The notes beneath the pieces were generated by a model. It made no database searches and was not told the DNA's origin. It saw nothing but the letters and a program-made list of their open reading frames with translations. Shown in pieces: positions 43,624-53,490 of a stretch of 64,000 nt of DNA. Made by a program: the position numbers and the translations under genes. Origin of the DNA: Linnemannia elongata (lineage: Eukaryota > Mortierellomycota > Mortierellomycetes > Mortierellales > Mortierellaceae); NCBI GenBank assembly GCA_036320915.1, contig JAXBDG010000007.1:2542001-2606000 (forward strand), given 5' to 3'. Positions within the stretch are counted from its first letter, which is position 1. Every line of letters begins with the position of its first letter.

Positions 43624-45519
43624 ATGACTCCTTTCGACATCACAGAGCTAGTTGATCAACTCCGGTCCCATCTCTCCCCCCATGACCTCACAGTGTGCGT
43701 CCGAGTCAGCAAGGCCTGGAACGCCATGTTCATCCCGTACCTTTGGTACTCTGTCCCACCAACGGCGTGCCTTGTAAGAAGAGAGGGTGACCCACCACTG
43801 GAGCCAAATCGAAGCGGTGAAGACCATTTCAGTCAATTGGTGCGGAGGGATTACCTTTCCACCCTGAAGCAGACTCGTAACAAAAACAGTAACAACGAGG
43901 ACGACGACAACAACAGCAACCGTCATCCCCTGCCAGTGACTTCAAGGAACGGGCGCTGGATTCGGGTCTTGAAACTGCAACAATCCCTCCTGCAGGGTAA
44001 ACATATATCTGGGTTCATCGAACACGCGGCGACGGAGGACGAGACAACACCAGAGTCACCACCCGGCCCAGAGGTCATTTTCCATCTGCTTCAACAGTGC
44101 ACGAATTTGCAAAGCCTCCAGATGGAAGGAAGGGCCAACGCTGGTCAGGAGCTGGAGTCTTGGTGCAGGATACTTGGCAGCGGTATTCCAGGAACCGTCA
44201 CCAACCTCACCCTTTACATGGCATCCCAAGTCTCCTTTGCTTTTTCGCCCCTTGTTCCAATCTTGTTTTCTCGGTGCTCCTGCAACCTTCAGGAGCTGTC
44301 TCTTCACGTGAGACAACGCTACCCTCTAGTTCAATCTGAGCAGCATACAGGAGAGAAGTGGGTCAATGGAGAAGAGGAACCGTTGCTGTCTTTGAGGATT
44401 CTGAAAGTCACCTGCCAGAACGTAATGCTGTATTCGCCACCATTGCTCAAGTTCTTAAGCCGATGCACCCACCTCGAGAATCTCTATATAAAACAGCTCA
44501 ACGAGACCTGGACCGGAGTTCTCCGAGCATGCTTCCACCTCAAGAGTTTACGAATCGCTACATTAAACACCAACTCGGCCCAGTTGCTTACCGATGAACT
44601 CAGGAATGGTCTTCCCAGCCTTGACAACATTCACATCGATTGCTACTCCGAGGCCATGCAAGATCAGGACTTGGCCAATATTTTCTCGGCTTGCCGTACC
44701 AGCTGGCGGTCCATCAACGCACCGTGCATTGAAACACTTGCTGTAGAGGCTATCATCCAACATTGTCCTACTCTGGAGAAACTGTCGCTGAAGAAGGCAC
44801 ATGGGTTGTCGAGTAAACATATGCAACAGATCCTCTCATCCAGTCCTCGACTCAAGGTGTTTATTACTTTGATTGATGCCGATGAGAAGCCCCCCCGCAT
44901 TGAGACGAGCCGAATCTTGGCATTGGATTTTATCGACACCGATTCCTCGTCCGACTCCCTCAGACCATGGGCCTGCGAGTCAACCCTGACGATATTGCGA
45001 GCCAAGATTTTAGGGATCCCACGGCCAGACATCATCAAGACCTATTCTGGACAACCACTCGAGGAAGGCATGGTACTTCCTGAAGTCTATGTTGGTCAAG
45101 GTCAGGACATCGAGCGCCGAGTGTATGAGCGTCTTGCGAGGTTCACCCGCCTGGAGCGATTAGAATTAGGGCACGAGGACAGGTACCTTTACGATCCTAG
45201 CAGGAAGTTTCGGGAACGGACCGCCTTAGGAAGGTTGGACGATATTGGTCACCAGTATGACTGTTTGGAGATGTCTCTCAAGAGTGGTCTGAAGATACTG
45301 GAAGGGTTGAAGGAGTTGAAGGTACTGGACGTGGCGCGAATGACGACTACGATTGGTATTGAGGATGTGCAATGGATGGTGCAAAGTTGGCCAAAGCTAA
45401 AGCGTGTGGATGGTCTGAATAGTCAGAATGGCGATGAAGCAGAGGCTAGCACATGGTTGCAGGAAAATTGCCCTAGGATTATGTTATTTCCTTGCGCTCC
45501 ACCCCAGGCATTGGGATGA
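43624..45519 (+). CDS. F-box/LRR (RNI-like) protein, type A, copy 5
   Basis: Intronless, 631 residues from ATG 43624 (MTPFDITELVDQLRSHL); the in-frame ATG 120 bp upstream is not part of the consensus. An Asn/Asp-rich run (about 43875-43920) replaces the Ala-rich insert of copies 1 and 2. LRR blocks include CTNLQSLQMEGR, CTHLENLYIKQLN, LKSLRIATLN, PTLEKLSLKKAHGL, LTRLERLELGHEDRYL and LEGLKELKVLDVARM. The tail VQWMVQSWPKLKRVDGLN, followed by TWLQENCPRI, pairs it with the copy at 37266 rather than with its immediate neighbours. Predicted SCF adaptor; target unknown. Confidence 0.85.
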   Translation: MTPFDITELVDQLRSHLSPHDLTVCVRVSKAWNAMFIPYLWYSVPPTACLVRREGDPPLEPNRSGEDHFSQLVRRDYLSTLKQTRNKNSNNEDDDNNSNRHPLPVTSRNGRWIRVLKLQQSLLQGKHISGFIEHAATEDETTPESPPGPEVIFHLLQQCTNLQSLQMEGRANAGQELESWCRILGSGIPGTVTNLTLYMASQVSFAFSPLVPILFSRCSCNLQELSLHVRQRYPLVQSEQHTGEKWVNGEEEPLLSLRILKVTCQNVMLYSPPLLKFLSRCTHLENLYIKQLNETWTGVLRACFHLKSLRIATLNTNSAQLLTDELRNGLPSLDNIHIDCYSEAMQDQDLANIFSACRTSWRSINAPCIETLAVEAIIQHCPTLEKLSLKKAHGLSSKHMQQILSSSPRLKVFITLIDADEKPPRIETSRILALDFIDTDSSSDSLRPWACESTLTILRAKILGIPRPDIIKTYSGQPLEEGMVLPEVYVGQGQDIERRVYERLARFTRLERLELGHEDRYLYDPSRKFRERTALGRLDDIGHQYDCLEMSLKSGLKILEGLKELKVLDVARMTTTIGIEDVQWMVQSWPKLKRVDGLNSQNGDEAEASTWLQENCPRIMLFPCAPPQALG

Positions 45520-46305
45520 TTTTTATGAGTGTCTTCGTTGAAGCGTCAGTTAAACTAGTCATGGCAACAAAAGAGAAAAAAAAAGGAAATAAAGCGCTTT
45601 TCAAACAATGATAGAAAAATGGAGTTTTTTTCTTCCTCTGAAGGCTATTGATGCCTTATGAATCCATTCATCTCTGTTTTGTTGACCTTTCTTTATACAA
45701 TTATTTTATTCTCAAGTGCCATCCGGGGCTTGGAAGGTACGGTGTGTCGATTGGAGAGACTGCGCATGAATGGATAATTTTGAGTATATGCAGCAGTTCT
45801 TGCCACTTTTGCCATATCTGACCAAGTGCTATTATGAAGAAGGGAAGTATTAAGAGAGGTGGTTTCCTTCCTATTCGAAGGAATAAACAGCATGCACTCT
45901 CGTGGCGATGCTCTGAACAAGAAATACATGTGGTTTGGTGTTGGGCGTAATCGTTTGCACTTCTGGGCGCGTAATAGGTCACTATTACAAGGCTTTTTTG
46001 CCACCGTTCTTGTTGATTGCATTTACCGCTAAAATGGTGGCAAAATCAAAAATTAAATAATTGCGCCCTGTCCGTTGGCGTTTTACTCTTGCTTACTTTC
46101 CCTGCCTTCATCACACACGTCTCTCAACGTTCTCTGATTCATTCCTTGAATCTCACTTCCTCTCCTTTGTTCTCATCTACCCACTCAGACTTCCAACCTC
46201 CACACTTTTGCCATTACTCTCCAACCGAATTCATTTCTCATTCGGAGCTACATTCCCTCCTTCCCTTTATTTGAAACCATTTCCTTTCTCCCTCTCCCGC
46301 CTACA
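45520..46305. other. intergenic region between type A copies 5 and 6
   Basis: 786 bp without a credible gene. The last 200 bp before 46306 are CT-rich, as in front of the other plus-strand F-box genes. No clear TATA box is visible. Confidence 0.5.
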
Positions 46306-48351
46306 ATGTCAATTGTCGGTATCCCAGAGCTAGCAGACCTGCTAGCTTCATACCTCTCCCTCCACGACCTATCAATCTGTATCCGCGTCAACAAAGCCTG
46401 GAGCAGGACATTTGTCCCGCACCTTTGGCACACTGTGCCCCCACCAGCATCCACACCCATGTCGCAGTCATCACCTGAGAGCTCGGAACTCTTGCGCCTT
46501 GCCATCCTATCCGCCCTTGTTGCTGCTCAACAACAACCCCAGAATACTTCTCAAGGCAGTATCAACAAGGCAGCGCCTTCCTCTCCGCCGTCGTTTTCAT
46601 CGTCATCTTTGTTGTCAAAGTATGGTCCTTGGATCCGTTGCCTGACATTTCATCAATGGCAGCTGAAAGACCAGCCAGCGGACCAGTTCATAGTCCCTTT
46701 TTCTAATTCCCTCGAGACGACAATGACTACCGCCACCACCGCCATCGATCCAGTCTCGAATACAAACACAGCAGATCCAGAATCAACCGAACAAAAACTA
46801 CTGCTCCACCTGCTCAAGTACTGCCCGAACATCCAATCTCTCCATCTGCTTCAGTGGAGTGGTACCGATGCAGATCTGGACTTTTGGAGGACGTTGGCCA
46901 GGGATGTGGTCCCCAACCTTGTCCAATTCAGCGTCGAGTTCACTTATCAAGGCCCAAACAGCGAGAAGCCTTATACTGGTCCGGTGACTGTGTCGATCCC
47001 TCCGATCTTGATCGACAAGTGCTCTTCAAAGATGAGGCAGTTGACTATTCCTTATACTAACTTGACTCCGCGAGAACAGGAACAGGATCAAGGTATCGAG
47101 GTGGCAGCAGCGGCATCAATTGCTGATGAGGCGATAGAGGATGCCGGGGAGGAGAATGAGGTTCCGGCTGGTAATGAGGAGCCATTAGTGGGGTTAAGAT
47201 CCTTGTCTATGTCGGCAATCGAGCAGAACCCCGACTTGTCATACTTCAAGTCGCTTCTGAGAAGATGCCCCAACCTTGAGATCCTTCATGTCGGCACCAT
47301 CGATCAAGGCTGGGTCCACGAGCTGGCAGAATGCACAAAGCTCAGGCGACTCGAAATCGACAACAACACTGCTTCGTCACTCCGTCTCTTGGCTGACGCC
47401 CTCAGAACCGGCCTTCCCAACGTCGACGATCTCGAGATTACCTATGACGACCATGATGACGATGAGCTTGTTACCGATGCCGTGATCGCTAGCGTCCTTT
47501 CGGCCAACCGTAAGGGGTGGAGAAATATCTCCCTGCCCACTTTGGACACACTTTCTTCCGAAGCCCTGGTCCAGTACGCAACCACACTCGAATCCATCCA
47601 GGTCAGAGATACGCCTGGCTTCACCAGTGTCCAAATGTGCCAGATCCTCTCCACAAGCCCCCACCTTCATACGTTCGTTACCCTTGCTGAAGGCGAGTGT
47701 GTGGATCCACATGTGAGTCACATCCTGGCGGAGGACTTTATCGACCTCGACCCTGTCACCAACACTCTTCGACCTTGGCCATGCGAATCTACTCTGAAAC
47801 AATTCCGTGCCAAGATCCTGGGTATCCCAAGGCCCGATGTTACTCAGACGTACTATGGTCGCACACGTGGTGAGCCCGCGGAGGGGAATGAGGAGGAGGA
47901 GGGTGATGTGGAGGTAGTGCTCCAGGAGACGCATCTGGGCCAAGGTCGCGAGTTGCAAGCCCTTGTGTACGAGCGTCTGTCCAGGTTCACAAGGCTCAAG
48001 GTACTTGGGCTGGGTCATGACGATCGTGATTTTGGGAACGAAGGCAATTTTGTGGAGGGACCGAGTGGTGATTGGATATTGGGGGATGAAGCGTACCAGT
48101 ACGAGTGTGTAGAGATGAGTCTCGACAGTGGGTTGCAGAGGTTGGAGACATTGAAGGATCTGGAGGAGGTGAATGTTTTCCGGATGGCGACGTGCGTAGG
48201 AGTTGAGGAAGTAAAGTGGATGACGAAGGCGTGGCCGAGACTGGTGAGTGTGGAAGGGTTGAATGTTGAAGGGAATGAGGAGGAGGCTGAGACTTGGTTG
48301 AAAGAGAACTGCCCTGAGATCCTGTCGAATCCATGCAGTTTTGAGTTTTAA
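46306..48351 (+). CDS. F-box/LRR (RNI-like) protein, type A, copy 6 (divergent)
   Basis: Intronless, 681 residues, the longest of the type A set. F-box at the N-terminus (VGIPELADLLASYLSLHDL, CIRVNKAWSRTFVPHLW), then Ser/Pro-rich and Thr-rich low-complexity inserts, LRR blocks CPNIQSLHLLQWSG, CPNLEILHVGTID, LRRLEIDNN, TTLESIQVRDTPGF and FTRLKVLGLGHDDRDF, an acidic insert near 47880-47915, and the family tail EEVKWMTKAWPRL with TWLKENCPEI. It is the most diverged type A copy. Predicted SCF adaptor; target unknown. Confidence 0.85.
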   Translation: MSIVGIPELADLLASYLSLHDLSICIRVNKAWSRTFVPHLWHTVPPPASTPMSQSSPESSELLRLAILSALVAAQQQPQNTSQGSINKAAPSSPPSFSSSSLLSKYGPWIRCLTFHQWQLKDQPADQFIVPFSNSLETTMTTATTAIDPVSNTNTADPESTEQKLLLHLLKYCPNIQSLHLLQWSGTDADLDFWRTLARDVVPNLVQFSVEFTYQGPNSEKPYTGPVTVSIPPILIDKCSSKMRQLTIPYTNLTPREQEQDQGIEVAAAASIADEAIEDAGEENEVPAGNEEPLVGLRSLSMSAIEQNPDLSYFKSLLRRCPNLEILHVGTIDQGWVHELAECTKLRRLEIDNNTASSLRLLADALRTGLPNVDDLEITYDDHDDDELVTDAVIASVLSANRKGWRNISLPTLDTLSSEALVQYATTLESIQVRDTPGFTSVQMCQILSTSPHLHTFVTLAEGECVDPHVSHILAEDFIDLDPVTNTLRPWPCESTLKQFRAKILGIPRPDVTQTYYGRTRGEPAEGNEEEEGDVEVVLQETHLGQGRELQALVYERLSRFTRLKVLGLGHDDRDFGNEGNFVEGPSGDWILGDEAYQYECVEMSLDSGLQRLETLKDLEEVNVFRMATCVGVEEVKWMTKAWPRLVSVEGLNVEGNEEEAETWLKENCPEILSNPCSFEF

Positions 48352-48912
48352 CAGCAATACATTTGTTTTTTCTCTTTTGTTTGCCCTCTTGGTCGTATAC
48401 CATGCTCCTAAGTGACAACGAAGACCAATGCCTTTCAGACTCGTCATAAACAGCAATGACCCTTTTTGTGAGTGTCCTCAGTATATTACAATGGTTAGGA
48501 CTTTTATCTGTTGAGAGGAGGATGAAGGGAACAAAAACAAGGTTCACCTATTATGTTTAGTCCTTGGGTCATTAATGATATGATTCTGTTCTTGTTTCGT
48601 GTTGCCTTTTTGTCACAGACGCACATGACGTTTTACTGACATTCTTTTTCTCTTTTTTTCTTTCTGTCTGCTTCTCGAGACAAGGGCGAAGAGCAAAGTG
48701 CAAAAAGGTAACTGGAATAGGGACAACAATAGCTTATTCCTACTCCTTCTCAGCTCTTTTCTCTTGGATAACAATCAAAACAAAACCTGGCATTCGAACG
48801 TGGAGTGGAATTGTACATACTTGCGCAACTTTAGCATCGAGCGTTCTAAACGTTTATTTATCAACATCTCTGTACACAAACATTAACAAAAAAATCAAGC
48901 CCCCCCACCTTC
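48352..48912. other. shared 3' region between convergent F-box genes
   Basis: 561 bp between convergent stops. AT-rich, with T-rich runs near 48640-48665. No gene is visible. Confidence 0.5.
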
Positions 48913-50850
48913 TTACTTTTCACGAATACCTTGAACAACTAATGTGTGCAGCCTAGGCAACCCCTCTCGGAACAACCGCACATACTCTAAATTCTCTTTG
49001 ATGGGAGGGCTCGACCAGGAGTCCCCGAGGTGCTCATTTTTTCGCACCTCGCTTCTAAACTCGAGACGCTTCAAGTGTGGGAACTCAGAGATGATGTGGT
49101 GACAGACCCTTATCGGGTCGGCGTTGATCTCCTCTGCTGACAAATCGGTCGGCATTAGGACGTGTGAAGGGTTACTGTTGTTGTTGATACTGTTGTGGGG
49201 CGGCTGGGAAAAGGGTTGTATGAAGACTGGTAATTCTGGAGCGGGAAGTTGCTGTGGTGGCTGTGGTTCAGCGTGAGGGATTAAGGAGGGTAGTTCGAAT
49301 TGTGCCATGGTGGCGAGTTCGGATTCTGCTTGTCCAGCTGGGGGGTGTGGAGTGACAGGGGCGTACTGTGGCCACTGCGGGACTTGAGCAGGCTGTGGTG
49401 GTGGTGGCGGTAGCGGTTGAAGATGTGGTAAAGGCGTGGGGATGGGCAGCTCAAACTGTGCCATAGTCGCCATATGTATTTCTTGCGTCGTGAATGGAAC
49501 AACAGGTTGGAGCCATGGCGGCGGCTGCAGTGTTTGTGAGATACGATCACTGCAGACAGTCAACGTCAGTGAGACAAGGGTCTGGCCGCAGACTACCTGT
49601 GTCGACAGGAGCTCATTCGCGGTGACCATAGCCTTGAGGACCTTAAAGACGCGGAGGTTTGGACAGAGGGCCAAGACGCTGCAGACTTGGGAGACGAAGG
49701 TGTTGTTGTGGCGGTAGGCGTTCCAGCCTGTATAACGGAACTCTTGGAGTCTTGACCAGAGAAGTGGGTCGATCTGTGGGACGAAGAAGTCGTGGCGGGA
49801 GTTGTCCGTGATGGCCAGGGCAGTTAAGGAAGCGGAGCAGCTGTTTATTAGGGTCGTCGGGAGAGCAGTATTGGTTTCGGTGGTAAGGCTGGGGAGTGTG
49901 AATTCGAGACTGCGGAGGCCGAAGAATTTGGACAAGGAGAGGTTTATGACTTCTTGGGCAAGAATAGTGAACACGTTTGCATCCAGCGGATACAACATCA
50001 GGGTCTGAAGGTCAGGGCACCGACGCAAGACATGGGGGAGCCAAGCCTGGGTAGTCCGGATATGTAGGTGTCGGATCTTTGTCGGCGCACCGACTCTGCA
50101 CGTGGAATTGACATCGAAGACCTGTTCGTTGGAACCAGGAACATAGTTGGCTCCCAGTCCAAAAGTAGCGCAGAGGGACAGGATGTGAGGACAGTGGTCC
50201 AGCGTCATCTCTATGATATTGGTTTCGATTATCGACTCCAGATAGACCTCTTCCAGATGTTCACGTTTGGCAAGAGCATGGATGATCCGCTCGGTGCCCG
50301 AATCACAGTTGTCAAGATCGATGCGGACGGATTTCAAACCCGGGTTCCTGTCGATAAGGGCGACCAAGGTGGCAACGACAAGCTCGTCATCTCGAAAGGG
50401 TTCCCGGTACCAGAACCAAGCCATCCACTCGTTGTTGTCTGCACAAGGGGGTCGGAAAATCGTTGCATTTGGGGTGCGAGTTCGGATGCCGACATGAGTC
50501 AAGTTAACAGCCTGGTCTCCCAAGCAGGTCAGCGCATGGATGTTGGAGCTCGTGATGGAATGGATCAAATGCGCGTACTTGTGAACCATCCTGCCTCCAT
50601 ACCCAGGGTCATCGTCACTGCTGGCAAGATAGTTGTTCTTGGCAGATCGCTTGGCGCGATTGGTTTCCCCCTTGAATTTGTGGGAGTAGAGGTCAAAGTC
50701 GTAGACGGAGATGGTGTGGTAGAAGAGTGGGGTGAAGATATCGAACCATTCGCGACAGACGCGGATGCAGTGCGTAAAGTCGTGTTGGTCGAGGTGTTGG
50801 CCGATGAGCGAGACTAGTTCCGGGATCTTGAGAACTCGATTGCCTGTCAT
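48913..50850 (-). CDS. F-box/RNI-like protein, type C, with proline-rich insert
   Basis: Intronless, 645 residues. N-terminal F-box (LKIPELVSLIGQHLDQHDF, CIRVCREWFDIFTPLFY), then RNI-like repeats (LKSVRIDLDNCD, REHLEEVYLESI, CPDLQTLMLYPLD, FGLRSLEFTLPSL, CPNLRVFKVLKAM). A Pro/Gln-rich disordered region (about residues 470-560, 49170-49440) contains the phrase MAQFELP twice, suggesting an internal duplication. A last short LRR-like part follows (FPHLKRLEFRSEVR, LPRLHTLVVQGIRE). Of the F-box genes here it most resembles the nonsense-broken gene at 9962-11464. Predicted SCF adaptor; target unknown. Confidence 0.83.
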   Translation of the reverse strand: MTGNRVLKIPELVSLIGQHLDQHDFTHCIRVCREWFDIFTPLFYHTISVYDFDLYSHKFKGETNRAKRSAKNNYLASSDDDPGYGGRMVHKYAHLIHSITSSNIHALTCLGDQAVNLTHVGIRTRTPNATIFRPPCADNNEWMAWFWYREPFRDDELVVATLVALIDRNPGLKSVRIDLDNCDSGTERIIHALAKREHLEEVYLESIIETNIIEMTLDHCPHILSLCATFGLGANYVPGSNEQVFDVNSTCRVGAPTKIRHLHIRTTQAWLPHVLRRCPDLQTLMLYPLDANVFTILAQEVINLSLSKFFGLRSLEFTLPSLTTETNTALPTTLINSCSASLTALAITDNSRHDFFVPQIDPLLWSRLQEFRYTGWNAYRHNNTFVSQVCSVLALCPNLRVFKVLKAMVTANELLSTQVVCGQTLVSLTLTVCSDRISQTLQPPPWLQPVVPFTTQEIHMATMAQFELPIPTPLPHLQPLPPPPPQPAQVPQWPQYAPVTPHPPAGQAESELATMAQFELPSLIPHAEPQPPQQLPAPELPVFIQPFSQPPHNSINNNSNPSHVLMPTDLSAEEINADPIRVCHHIISEFPHLKRLEFRSEVRKNEHLGDSWSSPPIKENLEYVRLFREGLPRLHTLVVQGIREK

Positions 50851-51203
50851 TGTGAATGGATTGTCAGAATGTGATGGAATGGAATGGAATGAGGGAAAGT
50901 GTCGCTGTAAGAGGAATGAAGAGAAAGAAAGTTAAAGAGCGAAGCAGAGGATGCTTTACGGGCGAGTAAGACTAGAGCGCAGCGCAGCCACATCATATGA
51001 TTGGCCAGTGTTTGGCGTTTCAATTGCTCTCCCATGGCCATGGTGTGCGTTCATGGACAGTCGAAAATAATTTCGGTAAACCTTTTCCCACACTAGAGCT
51101 GGGAACACGCTGATACAGTGCAACAATGTTTACCTAGTAAAAGAACTGCACGACTAATTATTTTAGACAAAACGACATCGCTATCTCCATTCAGGTCTGA
51201 GCG
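50851..51203. promoter_or_regulatory. upstream region of type C F-box gene
   Basis: 353 bp; contains a short GGAAT tandem (about 50873-50890) directly upstream of the start. No gene is visible. Confidence 0.45.
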
Positions 51204-51494
51204 TTCAACCTTGTACCAATTCTTCGTCATTCCTACAACCCCCAGCACCCTCAGCTCCTTCAACCCTCCAGTTTCCACAACCCGCTTTGGAGACTCATGC
51301 CCAAACAATCGAGCTAAAAACCTCAATCATCTAGCATGGCGGATCCCTCATCACTTAGATCACACCGCCACTCTGTGTAAGTCCCGATCCTCATTTCCCA
51401 GCGCAAGTCGCTCCAGTCGAGTTAATCTTGCCAGATGGTCGTACACCCGATCTTGGATCGATTGACTCCCATCATGGTAGGTCTCTTGAATCAC
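51204..51494 (-). pseudogene. C-terminal fragment of a type A F-box/LRR gene
   Basis: Two open pieces in one minus-strand frame match consecutive parts of the type A tail. The first is VIQETYHDGSQSIQDRVYDH followed by LARLTRLERLALGNEDRDL; the second is GGLKELRVLGVVGMTKNW. At least one stop separates them, and the sequence between, which in intact genes is variable, is shortened. Neither the F-box nor most of the repeat domain is present nearby. This is an orphan remnant about 350 bp upstream of the type C gene. Confidence 0.8.
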
Positions 51495-52035
51495 CCTTTT
51501 CTTTGCTTGCCTCTGTCTCCTCTTTTCTCTCCTCTCCATCCCTTCTTTCCTTTGGTAGCACAAACACTTTTTCGTTCTTTGTTTGTTTCTCACTCCGATG
51601 GCAGCTGCGGAGAGTAATTGCTACCCTCTTTCATTGTCAAGACAACGACATCTATAACAAAAGGAATCAGCTTAGATTTGATACGGATCTCTTTCTTATT
51701 TCACAACGACACGCCGATCTCACCTTATGCCTGACACTATCTACCATGAGACCGAGAGAGAGCGCTGCAAGGACATGGGAAACTGGCTGCGCTGCATTTA
51801 CTTAAAGCAGTCCTTTGTCCTTGCCAAAGACGAAAAGTTACTGAGTAGAGAATTTTTTTCAATGGCGCCCTTCTGCAAAAATCATGGATCATCCATTCCG
51901 CAATCCCTGTATTCTTCCTACGACAAATGGCGACGGTACAGCACCCATCAAGTTCACTCGACTTCAATTTCTCATCAGACAGGCATTTTTCCTTACTATT
52001 AATGTCACAAGGCCAAACAACGACAGCCTGTATAT

Positions 52036-52055
52036 ACCCGTCTTCACGCACGGGT
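52036..52055. repeat. GC-rich hairpin, possible transposon terminus relic
   Basis: ACCCGT at 52036-52041 pairs perfectly with ACGGGT at 52050-52055 around an 8-nt loop containing CTTCACG. It is followed by AACTCTACGTAG. This resembles Helitron 3'-terminal hairpins but has no canonical CTRR end, so the assignment is weak. Confidence 0.35.
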
Positions 52056-53435
52056 AACTCTACGTAGACTTCTATATAATGACGAAAGTTATAGAACGCG
52101 ACAGAAGGGCCTTGAATAAGTTCGCTTGCTTTTCTTTGGTCTATTACATTGTGTTCTCTACCACTGCACTGTGCTGTAACTGTCCTGCATTGGACGTGGT
52201 GTTAAAGTAAAGCACAAAAGTAACAACCATTCTTCATTACGGTAGCATAGACGTAATTACTACACCGTACGACAGCAAGGTATCAAACTGGCTATCAGAA
52301 GGAAAAAGAAAAAAAGCATAAACAAAAAAATAGGGGGGAATGGAGAAGAGAGGAAGAAGTATCAATGTAACCCAATATCTTCTTCCTTTCAAGTCTCCTT
52401 TATAAGTTTATCTCTCGCCTATGGATACATAAAAAAAAGGCCGTCCCTCTTACCTGTAGATGTTCCTATCCATTGTGCGGCCATTCTTTCTTTTGTATCT
52501 ACCTTTGTAACCCCTTCCCCCTTTTTCAAAACAACATATCTCTCGAATATGCGTCCATCTCTCTCTTCATCCGCCCATCAGTAGCTGTTGGCATAAAAAT
52601 TAACAGAATTGCAGTACAAAAAATAAAAAAATAAAAGAGTAAAAAATGGCGTGCTAGAGCCGTGTTGTGCACCACCCGTGTAAAAAAAGGCGTGCTATCA
52701 AACAAGTGCCACTGGGCTGTAGAGCAGACACGGCGGCGACATCATGGGAGCTGATGGCGGACATATGCTTCTGATCTACAAAATTGATGCAATCCAAAAC
52801 CACCAACTCGACAAGGCAATCGTCTACTCAGAAAGTCATCTTTTCTTTCACTCTATCCCAAACAGACCATCACCTCTTCCTCTTCTTTCTGCTTTTCTCC
52901 TCCTCTCACCAAATGCTTTAAGAGACGCGGGAAAGGTCATCTCAGTCCCTACTATAAAAGGAAAACAAACGGCAATATCAAACCGCCAACGGCAAAACAG
53001 GCCATAATTGCACGGATCAACGCTTCATTGCAGCACAACCAATCCGTTCCCTAACTGCTACTATGCCGTGAATGATGGCGCCAACGCGCACAACATGGAA
53101 GCAGAGGAGAGAGAAAGGAAACGGGCTAAATGGTATAGAAGGGGAGTAGAAGGGGTAGAGAAGAAAAGGAAGAACAAGAGAAATCTGAAGAGGAACCGAA
53201 GAGGAGCTGAAGTGAAGGCGAAGAAATAACAAAGCCAGGGAAGGGGGGAAGGGGGATAAGAGCCAAGGTAAGAAGGAAAAGCCCAAAAAAAATCCCTCTT
53301 ATTCATATACGCCTAGAGAACGTAGGCATGCAGCACAGGCATAGAAAAGTCAAAGCAAAGATCAGGGCACACAGTGCCTGAAAAGGAGATCGAAATCAGA
53401 GAAAATACAGGAATATTTATTTTTTTCACCTCCCT

Positions 53436-53464
53436 CCGCGAGCGAAGCCGCGGGCACTAGCTAG
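53436..53464 (+). mobile_element. Helitron-like 3' terminus (hairpin plus CTAG)
   Basis: CCGCG at 53436-53440 pairs with CGCGG at 53449-53453 around an 8-nt loop. Then come GCACTAG and a second CTAG at 53461-53464, followed by T. Helitrons characteristically end in a short GC-rich hairpin shortly before CTRR and insert between A and T, so the arrangement fits, although the 7-nt hairpin-to-end spacing is at the short side. I did not identify the 5' TC end or a Rep/helicase gene, so this could be a non-autonomous element or a relic. Confidence 0.45.
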
Positions 53465-53490
53465 TCTATTCTATATCCTGTTCACAAACG

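Larger units (their letters stand above)
51495..53490. other. gene-poor interval with hairpins
   Basis: 2 kb without a credible gene. ORFs are short and low complexity. Two hairpins described separately (52036-52055 and 53436-53453) and several A/T-rich runs (52320-52330, 52420-52440, 52615-52650) are the only structure I can point to. Confidence 0.5.

Noticed and set aside
47377..48456. 359-residue minus-strand ORF over F-box copy 6
   Set aside because: Overlaps a clear F-box/LRR gene and has no family resemblance.
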